A stretch of 35,130 bases of DNA from Lyngbya sp. PCC 8106. Lineage in GTDB: Bacteria; Cyanobacteriota; Cyanobacteriia; Cyanobacteriales; Microcoleaceae. The stretch lies in the NCBI RefSeq assembly GCF_000169095.1, contig NZ_AAVU01000057.1:1-35130 (forward strand), given 5' to 3'. A program made the position numbers and the translations under genes. The notes beneath the pieces were generated by a model. It made no database searches. It was not told the origin of the DNA and worked only from the letters and a program-made list of their open reading frames with translations. Shown in pieces: positions 16,709 to 24,305 of the stretch. The stretch's first letter is position 1, and each line of letters begins with the position of its first letter.

Positions 16709-19143
16709 AATTCTAACTCTGAAGCTGAATAAGAGACATGAGTTAGAGTTTGATGGGCGATTGCTTGCAGGGTTGATAGAGGAACTTCACAGAAATATTG
16801 GCGACGAAATTGTTCTTCTTGAATCGCGGCTAAAAACTTTTCGACTAAGGAATTTTCAGCTTCAGTTGTTGCTTGATTTTCTATTTTACGCATATAAAAT
16901 TCACGCTCACGGTGTTCTATTTGAAATCCTAGTTGTTTTAAAATCTCAAATCCCAATCTTAAGGCTGAATCTCCAATGGTTAAGGTTTGCTGTAACTTTT
17001 TACGACTCACTGATTTTTCAGTTCGACTTAAATATTTGGCAATTCCAATCAGTCTTTCCCAAATTTCCCTCGATGAAATCTCCGGTTGAAGTTGATAAGC
17101 CAAAATTAACCGATTTTGAGGATAAACTAAACGTCGAAACCAGATTCGCAACTCCTCCCAACTCGTCGGACAATCTTTAATCATCAAAGGCTTTATCCCT
17201 TCATTTAAAATATCTTTTTCAGAAGTATTGGGCTGACGATTTCGCCAGTCAATTATACAATCGGTTTGAGGATAAATTGGGTTTGAAGGAGTATTTTCAA
17301 CAAGACGAACCTCTAACAATCGCACTTCATAACGTTTTTTAAACGTATTAAAATCAAGTTCCACCACCAGATCACACCGATTTTCTGGAACTTCATCTTT
17401 ATAATGACCCCACCAAACCCCCGGAAACCCCTCTGTTACAGATTCATCCCAGAGTTCAAATGTGGTTTTAATATAAGAAACTTTCTGACCTTTAATATCT
17501 TTTTCATTTTGATTCCAGGGATTGCTAAACCAACAATTTTGGATTAAAATATGAGGAACAGGATTTCCCATTCCACAAGGTTCTAATAATTTCAACTCCT
17601 GAAACAAATCTCGTCCTAATTCCGCAACGGTACAAACCAAATCCACTTGTACAATCGGTTCTAATCCGCCACCGGGAATCTGTTCAATTTGTTCGCGCAG
17701 TTGACGGTTAATTGCCTCTGTAAACATCGGAATATTTTCAACAGGTAAACTTAAACCCGCTGCAAAAGGATGACCTCCAAAACGATGTAATAAATGGGCT
17801 TGACCTTTGACTAATTCATACAAATCAATTTGATTAACAGATCTTGCCGAACCTCTTGCTAAAAGTTGAGGATTTTCTTCTATTTTTAACCCTTCTTTTG
17901 GGAAATCTTCTGTTGATAAATTGCCCCCAATATCGGTACTTAATAAAATTGTGGGTCGTCCGTATTCTTGGGCAACTTGACCTGCAACTAACCCTAAAAC
18001 TCCAGTCGGCCATTGGGGATCACTCAACACAATTACACAAGTAGTTGATAGGTCGAGTTGGGCAAGTTTTTTGATCACATCTCGGCTAACTTCTCGCTGA
18101 AGTGACTTGCGACGAGTATTGGCGAGTTCAGTTTCTAAAGCCAACTTATGACAGCGTTTTTCATCTCGGCTGGTGAGAAGTTCGACACAAAAACGGGCGT
18201 CTCCATGAATGCGACTTACAGCATTAATTCGAGGGCCTAAACCAAAGGAAATATCAGTCGGACGATCTCCAGTTCGTTTACACAAACTCAATAATTTTCC
18301 CACCCCTGGACGAGTCGGATTTTGTTGTTGTTGTTTGAGTTTTTCAATCCCACATTGGGCGAGATAACGACAATCTCCAGTGAGTTGAACTAAATCAGCA
18401 ATTAACCCAATTGCCACCAAATCTAACAGATTTTCTAAGGGTTGTTCGGGAATATCAGGTAAGGTTTGATAGAGGGCTTCTACAAGTTTATAAGCAACAG
18501 CAACCCCAGATAAATGATACATCGGATGCTGGGGGGATAAATTGCGAGGATTAATAATCGCAACCACAGGCGGACGTTCAGGCGGTAAGGTATGATGATC
18601 CGTAACAATCACATCAATTCCTAACTGTTTGGCGTATTCAATTTCAGTAATATTGGTACTACCCGTGTCGCAAGTAACAATCACCCGCACGCCTTGTTGG
18701 GCTAATCCTTCAATTCCGGCAATATTGAGGCCGTGAGACTCCGTTAAACGATTGGGAATGTAGTAAGATAAACAGGCCGAGGCGTCGTCTGTTGGTTCTG
18801 CAAGCCTTCCCGCTTGGTTAAAAAACTGACCCAAACCTTCCCATAATACGGCGGTGGCGGTAATTCCATCGGCGTCAAAATCTCCCCAAATCGCGATCGC
18901 TTCATCGCAGTTTCGGGCAATCACTAATCGATTCACCGCCCATTTGATCTCCGATCCAAACTCAAATGGACTACTGGGTTTATACTGGTTGAGATCGAGA
19001 AAAACCGCCAATTGTTCCGGGGTTTGAATTCCCCGAGACATAAGTAATTGAGCGGCAAAACGTCCGTCTATCTCGGGGATATAGCGACGAAGTGCAGGAA
19101 CCATCCAGTCGGGAATCTCAACAGTCGGCTGAATTTGCCACAT
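16705..19143 (-). CDS. recJ: Single-stranded-DNA-specific exonuclease RecJ
   Basis: RecJ degrades single-stranded DNA 5' to 3' in recombination and mismatch/base-excision repair. The DHH phosphoesterase motifs are present in order: IWGDFDADGITATAVLW, VIVTCDTGSTN, IDVIVTDHHTLPPERPP, LSGVAVAYKLVEAL, LDLVAIGLIADLV, and the DHHA1-domain motif HRFGGHPFAAGLSL. At 812 residues it is longer than the E. coli protein, because the C-terminal third is an extra region. The upstream neighbour, 55 bp away on the same strand, is a RecB/Cas4-type nuclease, consistent with a shared DNA-repair role. Confidence 0.95.
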   Translation of the reverse strand: MWQIQPTVEIPDWMVPALRRYIPEIDGRFAAQLLMSRGIQTPEQLAVFLDLNQYKPSSPFEFGSEIKWAVNRLVIARNCDEAIAIWGDFDADGITATAVLWEGLGQFFNQAGRLAEPTDDASACLSYYIPNRLTESHGLNIAGIEGLAQQGVRVIVTCDTGSTNITEIEYAKQLGIDVIVTDHHTLPPERPPVVAIINPRNLSPQHPMYHLSGVAVAYKLVEALYQTLPDIPEQPLENLLDLVAIGLIADLVQLTGDCRYLAQCGIEKLKQQQQNPTRPGVGKLLSLCKRTGDRPTDISFGLGPRINAVSRIHGDARFCVELLTSRDEKRCHKLALETELANTRRKSLQREVSRDVIKKLAQLDLSTTCVIVLSDPQWPTGVLGLVAGQVAQEYGRPTILLSTDIGGNLSTEDFPKEGLKIEENPQLLARGSARSVNQIDLYELVKGQAHLLHRFGGHPFAAGLSLPVENIPMFTEAINRQLREQIEQIPGGGLEPIVQVDLVCTVAELGRDLFQELKLLEPCGMGNPVPHILIQNCWFSNPWNQNEKDIKGQKVSYIKTTFELWDESVTEGFPGVWWGHYKDEVPENRCDLVVELDFNTFKKRYEVRLLEVRLVENTPSNPIYPQTDCIIDWRNRQPNTSEKDILNEGIKPLMIKDCPTSWEELRIWFRRLVYPQNRLILAYQLQPEISSREIWERLIGIAKYLSRTEKSVSRKKLQQTLTIGDSALRLGFEILKQLGFQIEHREREFYMRKIENQATTEAENSLVEKFLAAIQEEQFRRQYFCEVPLSTLQAIAHQTLTHVSYSASELEF

Positions 19144-19198
19144 TGGAATGATGTTTTAATTTAATTTAAAATGGGGAAAGAAAAAAGCAATTTCACAT

Positions 19199-20008
19199 TT
19201 AGATGGGGATTTCTTCAATTTTAGCGAAATTTGGCAGTTTGTTCACGTTGAATTTCTGAGATTCCCCAAAGTTATCCTCCGTTTCCTGAATGCGTTGACA
19301 ACGAAGGGCAAATGAGCAAGATTGACAAGATTCGCTGGAGATTGCGACTTTTGGAAAGGGTTCTCCTTGTTCGTAGCGTTGGAGATAATCGTCGAGTTGG
19401 GTGATCAGTTGGGTGAGATCCTGTTGGGTTTGTTGATGTTTTTGGCTGTCGTAGGAAAGGGTTAAACATTGTGGGCCAGAGTTTTTATTCCCCCGCACAA
19501 ACCAATAGGTCATCGAAACGTTTTCGGGTAAGTAATCACTGGTTTCGATTAACAAATAAAGATAAAGGCGAGTTTGCCAATTTTTGATCAGATGATCAGA
19601 ATTTTGAGGACGAGGATAGGTTTTCCAGTCGATAATTTGAGCCTTTTTTTGATCGGCGATTAATAGATCATAAATGCCCAGGAGAAGATGACCTCGAAAG
19701 TTTAGAGTGCGTTGATGTTCGGCTTCTCGAAAGGTTAGGTCGAGAGAATTGGAATCAGAATTAAACAGATCAGGTGCTGCTTGAATTAAGGCGGTTAGGT
19801 CTTGTCCGAGTTGAGGATTCGCCGCAATTAATTGATCGAGAGGTAAGCCTAATTCTCGCTGCTGCATTAACAGGTGAAAGCGATTTCCCCAAATGATTCG
19901 TTCTTCTTGATCGGGGGAAGGCGGAGAAATCAGTTGATCTAAATAAGTCTGTTGAAACCGACGCGGACACACTGACAATGTATTGAGTTGTTTCTGCGAA
20001 AGTTTCAT
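19199..20008 (-). CDS. PD-(D/E)XK nuclease with predicted Fe-S cysteines (RecB/Cas4-like)
   Basis: This 269-residue protein has the core of the PD-(D/E)XK superfamily: GIYDLLIADQKKAQIIDWKTY gives the metal-binding D, the (D/E)xK-like DWK, and the following QTRLYLYLLIE helix with the QxxxY-type motif. The N-terminal LSVCPRRF (C14) and C-terminal C228-x2-C231-x5-C237 match the four cysteines that bind a 4Fe-4S cluster in Cas4, AddB and related nucleases. No CRISPR array or other cas gene is present, so a general repair role is more likely than adaptation. Together with recJ it may form a two-gene unit. Confidence 0.85.
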   Translation of the reverse strand: MKLSQKQLNTLSVCPRRFQQTYLDQLISPPSPDQEERIIWGNRFHLLMQQRELGLPLDQLIAANPQLGQDLTALIQAAPDLFNSDSNSLDLTFREAEHQRTLNFRGHLLLGIYDLLIADQKKAQIIDWKTYPRPQNSDHLIKNWQTRLYLYLLIETSDYLPENVSMTYWFVRGNKNSGPQCLTLSYDSQKHQQTQQDLTQLITQLDDYLQRYEQGEPFPKVAISSESCQSCSFALRCQRIQETEDNFGESQKFNVNKLPNFAKIEEIPI

Positions 20009-20198
20009 CGGCGGAGTTGGAGACTAACAAATATTATTTTTTCTCTGTTCTAATTGTAATCTGTTGAGGGACATTTGTTAAGCGATCGCTAAATTTGAGT
20101 TGATTTTTTTGCGAATAGATAGATATCAATAATTGTCACCCTAAGTGAAATGAAGGATCTACAAGAGAGTCTTCACTTCCCAAAGAATGACATTTTAT

Positions 20199-20212
20199 CC
20201 CCTACTTAGGGG
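20199..20212 (-). terminator. Short GC-rich dyad after the small secreted protein gene
   Basis: CCCCTA-CT-TAGGGG is a perfect 6-bp dyad 5 bp beyond the stop codon of the minus-strand gene at 20218-20499. On that strand it is followed by ATAAAAT, not a clean T tract, so termination is plausible but weak. Confidence 0.35.
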
Positions 20213-20217
20213 TTTGA

Positions 20218-20499
20218 TTAGTTGTGACCATAGGGATCTCGACAGCCTGTATAAGCGACTTGTAGTTCTTCTCCGCCATCTTCTGCTAAACGTTGCTGTC
20301 TTTGAAGAACTTGTTCTCTAAAGCGTCTAGCGCCAGCACGAGTGGTTGCACCTGTACTATCGAGTACCCAAGCTTGATCGCCGATTTTGTACTTGAAATA
20401 ACAGACAATATCTTGTTCTGTGACTCGAATGGCTTGGGCGGGTAAACTCAGGTTTAATCCCACAAAAACCAATGCAATACAACTGATTAACTTGTTCAT
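20218..20499 (-). CDS. Small secreted protein of unknown function
   Basis: The start MNKLISCIALVFVGLNLSL followed by PAQA-IRV is a typical Sec signal peptide with an AxA cleavage site, giving a mature protein of about 71 residues. The mature part has exactly two cysteines (in DIVCYFKYK and GCRDPYG), which could form one periplasmic disulfide. An upstream ATG at 20514 would add five residues but spoils the signal peptide start. I do not recognise the family. The gene has a decayed paralogue 322 bp upstream on the same strand (20821-21117), which shows the conserved core: the two cysteines, FKYK, a Q-x-W motif and CRD at the end. Confidence 0.75.
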   Translation of the reverse strand: MNKLISCIALVFVGLNLSLPAQAIRVTEQDIVCYFKYKIGDQAWVLDSTGATTRAGARRFREQVLQRQQRLAEDGGEELQVAYTGCRDPYGHN

Positions 20500-20514
20500 G
20501 GTGTTCTCTCTCAA

Positions 20515-20820
20515 AGGATTAGCTGATCACAGAGCAATCAACTTTTATTAATCTTAAGTTAACCTTAGCATAATCTAATATTTTTTTAAACATTTTTATC
20601 TTGATTTATTGAAAAATTAAATTTCAGTTAACAGTGTTTATTTTTTGTATAAATTAAATTTGATAAAACTCTACAAAAAAAACCTAAAGTTAATTTTTTT
20701 TAAGTTTAATTGAATACAAAAGAGACCCGATCAGCTTACAAAATTGAGTAAACTTATCTTTAAATACCCTAATTTAAACAAAAAACGGTATAAAATTTAT
20801 CAAAAACCATTCTTAATCAA
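20515..20820. other. Very AT-rich intergenic region
   Basis: This roughly 300-bp stretch lies between the intact secreted protein gene and its decayed paralogue. It is strongly AT-rich with many A and T runs. Besides the 11-bp-spaced repeats at its left end I see no gene or hairpin terminator. Confidence 0.5.
20542..20575. promoter_or_regulatory. Three CTT repeats at 11-bp spacing, possible Pho-box-like site
   Basis: CTTTTATTAAT, CTTAAGTTAAC and CTTAGCATAAT follow each other at exact 11-bp intervals, 43-76 bp upstream of the small secreted protein gene. The cyanobacterial Pho box is described as repeats of CTTAACCT-like octamers with 3-bp spacers, i.e. the same period. The match is partial and the repeats read on the strand opposite to the gene. 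Confidence 0.3.
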
Positions 20821-21117
20821 CTAATTTTGACCCCAAGAATCACGACACCTTAAATGAACAATTTCTAACTCTGCTCCCGTTGACTCAGCTTGACTTTAGA
20901 TACTCTCAATGATTTTGTCTCGTGTATTTTTAGCATCCAAAGGGGTTATTCCACTGGTATCACCAACCATCCAATCTTGATTAGCGAACTTATACTTAAA
21001 TCGACAAATAATATCATTCACTACACTAATTTGGGGAGATTGAGCATTTGCAGGTTAGCTCGGAAACAGACTGATACCGATTGCAGCCTGTGCGACTAAA
21101 CTCAATCACTGTTTCAT
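20821..21117 (-). pseudogene. Decayed paralogue of the small secreted protein, three in-frame stops
   Basis: Reading down from an ATG at 21117, the frame is continuous to a final TAG at 20821-20823 (99 codons) except for TGA at codon 4 (21106-21108), TAA at codon 21 (21055-21057) and TAA at codon 74 (20896-20898). There is no frameshift. The translation aligns with the intact neighbour throughout: a hydrophobic start ending PANAQ, NDIICRFKYKFANQDW against QDIVCYFKYKIGDQAW, and RCRDSWGQN at the end against GCRDPYGHN. Each internal stop is one C-to-T change from CGA or CAA. The upstream sequence also resembles that of the intact gene (TTCTC, AAGGAT, TTAAG blocks), so a tandem duplication followed by inactivation is the simplest reading. 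Confidence 0.85.
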
Positions 21118-21429
21118 CGTTTTCTCAAGGATAAACTCTCTCTTGTGCTGTTCAATTATTACTTTAAGAGAAGATTATGAGAACAGACTAAACCTGAAAT
21201 AAACTGAGATTTCTTTCAGAATTTTGAATTGGAGTTTAAAAAAAATCTAGACAAGTATAGGTCTATACGGACAATCAACCGACTCAACTGCTACCCTATG
21301 AGTAACTTAGCAATACCGAGCATAATATTACACTCGGCTCGCCCCTGGGGGTGGGCTTTTAATTATTCGGGTTATGACTTCAGAGCAACGGATCTGATAG
21401 AATAATTGTGGTAAAATTCGGATTCAAAC
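21118..21429. other. Intergenic region that may encode a small RNA
   Basis: This 312-bp gap lies between the divergent pseudogene start and the small protein gene at 21430. Its right half ends in a strong intrinsic terminator (21337-21360) on the + strand. Further dyads lie before it, such as CCGAG at 21317-21321 with CTCGG at 21333-21337. A TATAGG element at 21256-21261 could be a -10 box, but no clear -35 box is at the proper distance. Confidence 0.4.
21337..21360 (+). terminator. Intrinsic terminator with no coding gene in front of it
   Basis: GCTCGCCC and GGTGGGC pair into an 8-bp stem (two G-U wobbles) closing a CTGG tetraloop, followed directly by TTTT and an AT-rich tail. This is a good Rho-independent terminator for + strand transcription. 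No + strand gene ends within more than 1 kb before it, so it should end either a small RNA or a premature transcript in the leader of the gene at 21430. Confidence 0.6.
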
Positions 21430-21726
21430 ATGACATCAGACGCTCAAAGTACCCAAGGTGCAGATGCAGTAGATCGAGCGATCGCCCAGGGAATTGATTT
21501 AGATGGAACTCCTATTCCTCAAGACAAATTGAATCTCTACAATCAAGTCATGGGGTTAGAAGCTGGACGTCAGCGGAGTGGAGTATCGAATACAATGCGA
21601 TCGCGGATTGTGCGAATCGGTGCAAAACACATCTCTGAAGAAAAACTCAATCAAATGCTGACTGAAGCGGGGTTTGAAGGGCTAAAACCCAAAGAAATAG
21701 CATTTTATTATGCAGCGAAGTCTTAA
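21430..21726 (+). CDS. Small conserved protein of unknown function
   Basis: The 98-residue product is soluble and mostly helical by composition, with no signal peptide, membrane segment or cysteine. It begins MTSDAQSTQGADAVDRAIAQ and has a basic central block QRSGVSNTMRSRIVRIGAKH, followed by EEKLNQMLTEAGFEGLKPKE. Coding-like composition, two HIP1 sites within it (21478 and 21598) and a normal ATG support a real gene. I believe similar small proteins occur in other cyanobacteria, but I know no function. A terminator 70 bp upstream may regulate it or end a separate RNA. Confidence 0.75.
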   Translation: MTSDAQSTQGADAVDRAIAQGIDLDGTPIPQDKLNLYNQVMGLEAGRQRSGVSNTMRSRIVRIGAKHISEEKLNQMLTEAGFEGLKPKEIAFYYAAKS

Positions 21727-21784
21727 TCTGAATTCTCAAAATTTAGGGCGCAAACTAAACGCGCCCCTAGAAATTGTACTCAAT

Positions 21785-22222
21785 TCAAGTTGAATGAGTG
21801 GCTGTTTTACAAGGAGTTTCCGCGTGGGAACGAGGACAAGTTTCTAAGTCTTCGGAAATAGGAGTTGTGGAATTTAAACCAATCCAACTTTCGATCACAT
21901 CAGGATCAAAGCCGACTCGATAAATTTCTTCCACTAAAATTAAAGGACGACGAATCAACAAAGGATCAGCTATCATTAAATTTAAGGCGGTTTCTTCATT
22001 GAGTTGACTGGGATCAACTTCGCCAGATTTAATCCGAGGTGCGCTGCTATTAAACCAGTCTGTTACGGGTAAATCACCGAAGAAAGGACGTAGTTTTTGG
22101 GGTGTCCAAGATTCAGTTAAGAGGTTACGAGCATCCAAGTTGTGACCGGCTGACTGTAGTAAGGCTTTTTGCTTCGTGTTATTTTTACATCCGGGTTTTT
22201 CATAGAAAATAACATTAGCCAT
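21785..22222 (-). CDS. ArsC/Spx-family 'nitrogenase-associated' protein
   Basis: The protein has a thioredoxin-like ArsC fold: VIFYEKPGCKNNTKQKALL carries the single N-terminal cysteine (C12) of this family, and DPLLIRRPLILVEE is the conserved cis-proline/Arg segment found in ArsC, Spx and the nitrogenase-associated proteins. The middle segment with WTPQKLRPFFGDLPVTDWFN fits the latter group best. It lacks the full arsenate-reductase cysteine set. No nif gene is in the window, so the name reflects family membership, not a demonstrated nitrogenase role. The last 25 residues are a polar tail with two cysteines. It is convergent with the small gene at 21430. Confidence 0.8.
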   Translation of the reverse strand: MANVIFYEKPGCKNNTKQKALLQSAGHNLDARNLLTESWTPQKLRPFFGDLPVTDWFNSSAPRIKSGEVDPSQLNEETALNLMIADPLLIRRPLILVEEIYRVGFDPDVIESWIGLNSTTPISEDLETCPRSHAETPCKTATHST

Positions 22223-22857
22223 AATTCATACTCCTGGCATTTATCTGTAATGTACAATTTGTTCTTTCCCCGCACTATCAAATTCGATACAAATTTAGCT
22301 TTATGTTAACTTTGACGCTTAAATTAACTAACTTTATGGATTGACAAAATTGATATTTTGTGCATAAATCTCACTCCTAGATGAATAAAAACAGCTTATT
22401 CAAGCAAACTTATCAGTAGAGTTGAAAACTCGGGATGATCGCATCGACAGAAAGACTAACTTTATGTATTGGCGAAGCAGTCTTGAGCTTGCCATATTGG
22501 TACTGTGACTGGTTTTGTTGAGGTGAACTGGCTGATGTTGAAATATTCACGCTGCCAGTTCCATTTCTAAAATATCCTCAGCTTGCCAACCCAACATCAC
22601 TGCTTGATCAGATTTAACAGAACCTTCAGCACCCTACATCCAGCTTTCTTCAAGGTATTTGTTAATACTCTATAAATGCTTTATTTTTAGTGAAATGACT
22701 CAATCACCTTCTTAATCAAGTTTAATCGAGAAATGTTACAGCAATGATCACCTAAAAAGTGAAAACTATTCTCAGATCATAAGATACAAAAACTAAAATC
22801 CATATGAGATGCGACTATACTGGATTGAGAGGCACATTATAGAGCGAACAATCGGTA
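22223..22857. other. Long intergenic region with a possible gene relic
   Basis: This 635-bp stretch has no intact gene. On the minus strand from about 22670 down to 22547 there is a coding-like frame: KYLEESWM, then TAG, then GAEGSVKSDQAVMLGWQ and AEDILEMELAA before TGA. It looks like the C-terminal end of a lost gene with one internal stop, but I cannot name the family. A near-identical 16-bp element ACTAACTTTATG(G/T)ATTG occurs near 22327 and 22454. TATACT at 22816-22821 could be a -10 box for the AAA gene at 22858. Confidence 0.4.
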
Positions 22858-24222
22858 ATGGGTGTTAAAAAACTTGTAGAGCTGACCGATACTCTAGTGA
22901 GCGTTCGGACAGGAAACCCTTTGAGCTATATTCATAAAATGATCCTGGCTGAATCGTTGCAGGATACTAGGAAGACTTATGACCAAATCGCCCTTGAAAA
23001 TGGCTACTCTCCAAGTTACCTCAAAAATGGAGCCGCTCCGAAGTTATGGAATCTCCTCTCAGATCTCCTGGGTGAAAAAGTCAGCAAAATCAACTGTCGT
23101 TCTCTCCTCGAAAAAAAATTAATTCATGCAGTTGCTTTTCTGGACAAAAACTTCAATAAAATCTCGGATCGAGTCAGTCTAGAATTCCCGGAAGGACAAG
23201 TCCCGCTCGCCTCTGAATTTTATATTGAGCGATCGCCAATAGAGTCTATTTGTTATCAAGAAATTCAAAAACCTCGCTCCCTGATTCGCATCAAAGCACC
23301 GCGAAAAATGGGTAAAACCTCGCTGATGGTGAGAGTGCTGGCTTTTGCAGAAAACCAGGGATTTAAAACCATAAAAATTAGCCTTAACCGTGCAGAAAGC
23401 AAAGTTTTATCCTCAACCGAAAAATTTCTTCGCTGGTTGTGCGCCAATACCGCCCGACAACTCGGATTAGATCCCCAACTCGATGAATATTGGGATGAAG
23501 ATCAGGGGGCTTTAGTCAGTTGTACCCTCTATTTTCAGGGGTATTTACTTAAACAAATTGACCGTCCTATTCTATTGGCTCTTGATGAAGTCAATCAGCT
23601 TTTTGAATATCCATCTCTGGTGCGAGATATCCTGGTTCTGTTGCGATCTTGGCATGAAGAAACCCGAGACATTAGTGAGTGGCTAAAACTTCGCTTAATT
23701 TTGGTCAACTCAACGGAAGTTTATATTCCGCTCGATATTAACAAATCCCCCTTTAATATTGGTTACTCGGTTGAGTTACCCCCTTTTACCTCTGAACAAG
23801 TCTTTGATTTAGCACAACGTCATGGACTGTATCTTTCTGCTTCGGAGTTATCGCAATTAATGAACCTAGTCGGGGGATTTCCTTATCTGGTGAGATTAGC
23901 TCTTTATCAAAGTGTATCTCAACAAATTGATCTAAAACAACTCCTCAAAACTGCAACCCGTGATAGCGGAATTTATAGCCATCACCTCCACAATCAAGCT
24001 TGGTATTTCCAACAATATCCCGAGTTAGCAATCTCCTTTAAAAAAATTCTAATGTCTCAAACGCCTATCTCCCTTAATCAAGTCGAAGCCTTTAAACTCA
24101 AGAGTATCGGGCTAATTCATCTAGAGGATAATCAAGCAAGAATAAGCTGTGAACTCTATCGCCAATATTTTCAATCGAGATGGGAACCTGCACTTCCGAC
24201 GCACTCTAGAAGTTTTCACTGA
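22858..24222 (+). CDS. vMAP-type HTH plus AAA-like NTPase
   Basis: The N-terminal 80 residues match the small helical HTH domain found at the start of 'vWA-MoxR associated' proteins in cyanobacteria: TYDQIALENGYSPSYLKNGA and PKLWNLLSDLLGEKVSKIN. An AAA-like (AAA_35-type) P-loop domain follows: YIERSPIESICYQEI leads to Walker A IKAPRKMGKTSL (K153) and Walker B PILLALDEVNQLF. The later VELPPFTSEQV and NLVGGFPYLVRLALY are typical of STAND-like ATPases. The end (about 390-454) is a winged-helix-like tail. No effector domain is fused. The next gene, 83 bp downstream on the same strand, is a subtilisin, a possible effector partner. Such proteins are linked by comparative genomics to stress or conflict signalling. 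Confidence 0.85.
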   Translation: MGVKKLVELTDTLVSVRTGNPLSYIHKMILAESLQDTRKTYDQIALENGYSPSYLKNGAAPKLWNLLSDLLGEKVSKINCRSLLEKKLIHAVAFLDKNFNKISDRVSLEFPEGQVPLASEFYIERSPIESICYQEIQKPRSLIRIKAPRKMGKTSLMVRVLAFAENQGFKTIKISLNRAESKVLSSTEKFLRWLCANTARQLGLDPQLDEYWDEDQGALVSCTLYFQGYLLKQIDRPILLALDEVNQLFEYPSLVRDILVLLRSWHEETRDISEWLKLRLILVNSTEVYIPLDINKSPFNIGYSVELPPFTSEQVFDLAQRHGLYLSASELSQLMNLVGGFPYLVRLALYQSVSQQIDLKQLLKTATRDSGIYSHHLHNQAWYFQQYPELAISFKKILMSQTPISLNQVEAFKLKSIGLIHLEDNQARISCELYRQYFQSRWEPALPTHSRSFH

Positions 24223-24305
24223 GGAGATAGAAAGATTGCATAAGTTAGCTGGACTCAGAGATAGGTTGAGGTAGATTTAGACGCCTTTTTCAAACTCTGA
24301 TCTCT

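Noticed and set aside
19199..20008. Cas4 of a CRISPR adaptation module
   Set aside because: No cas1, cas2 or repeat array in the window; the neighbour is recJ, so a repair role is more likely.
20890..21099. Plus-strand frame of 69 codons
   Set aside because: It is antisense to the decayed secreted-protein paralogue, which explains the sequence much better.
21260..21360. Yfr1-type small RNA
   Set aside because: The conserved ACTCCTCACAC motif of Yfr1 is absent, so any RNA here is of another kind.
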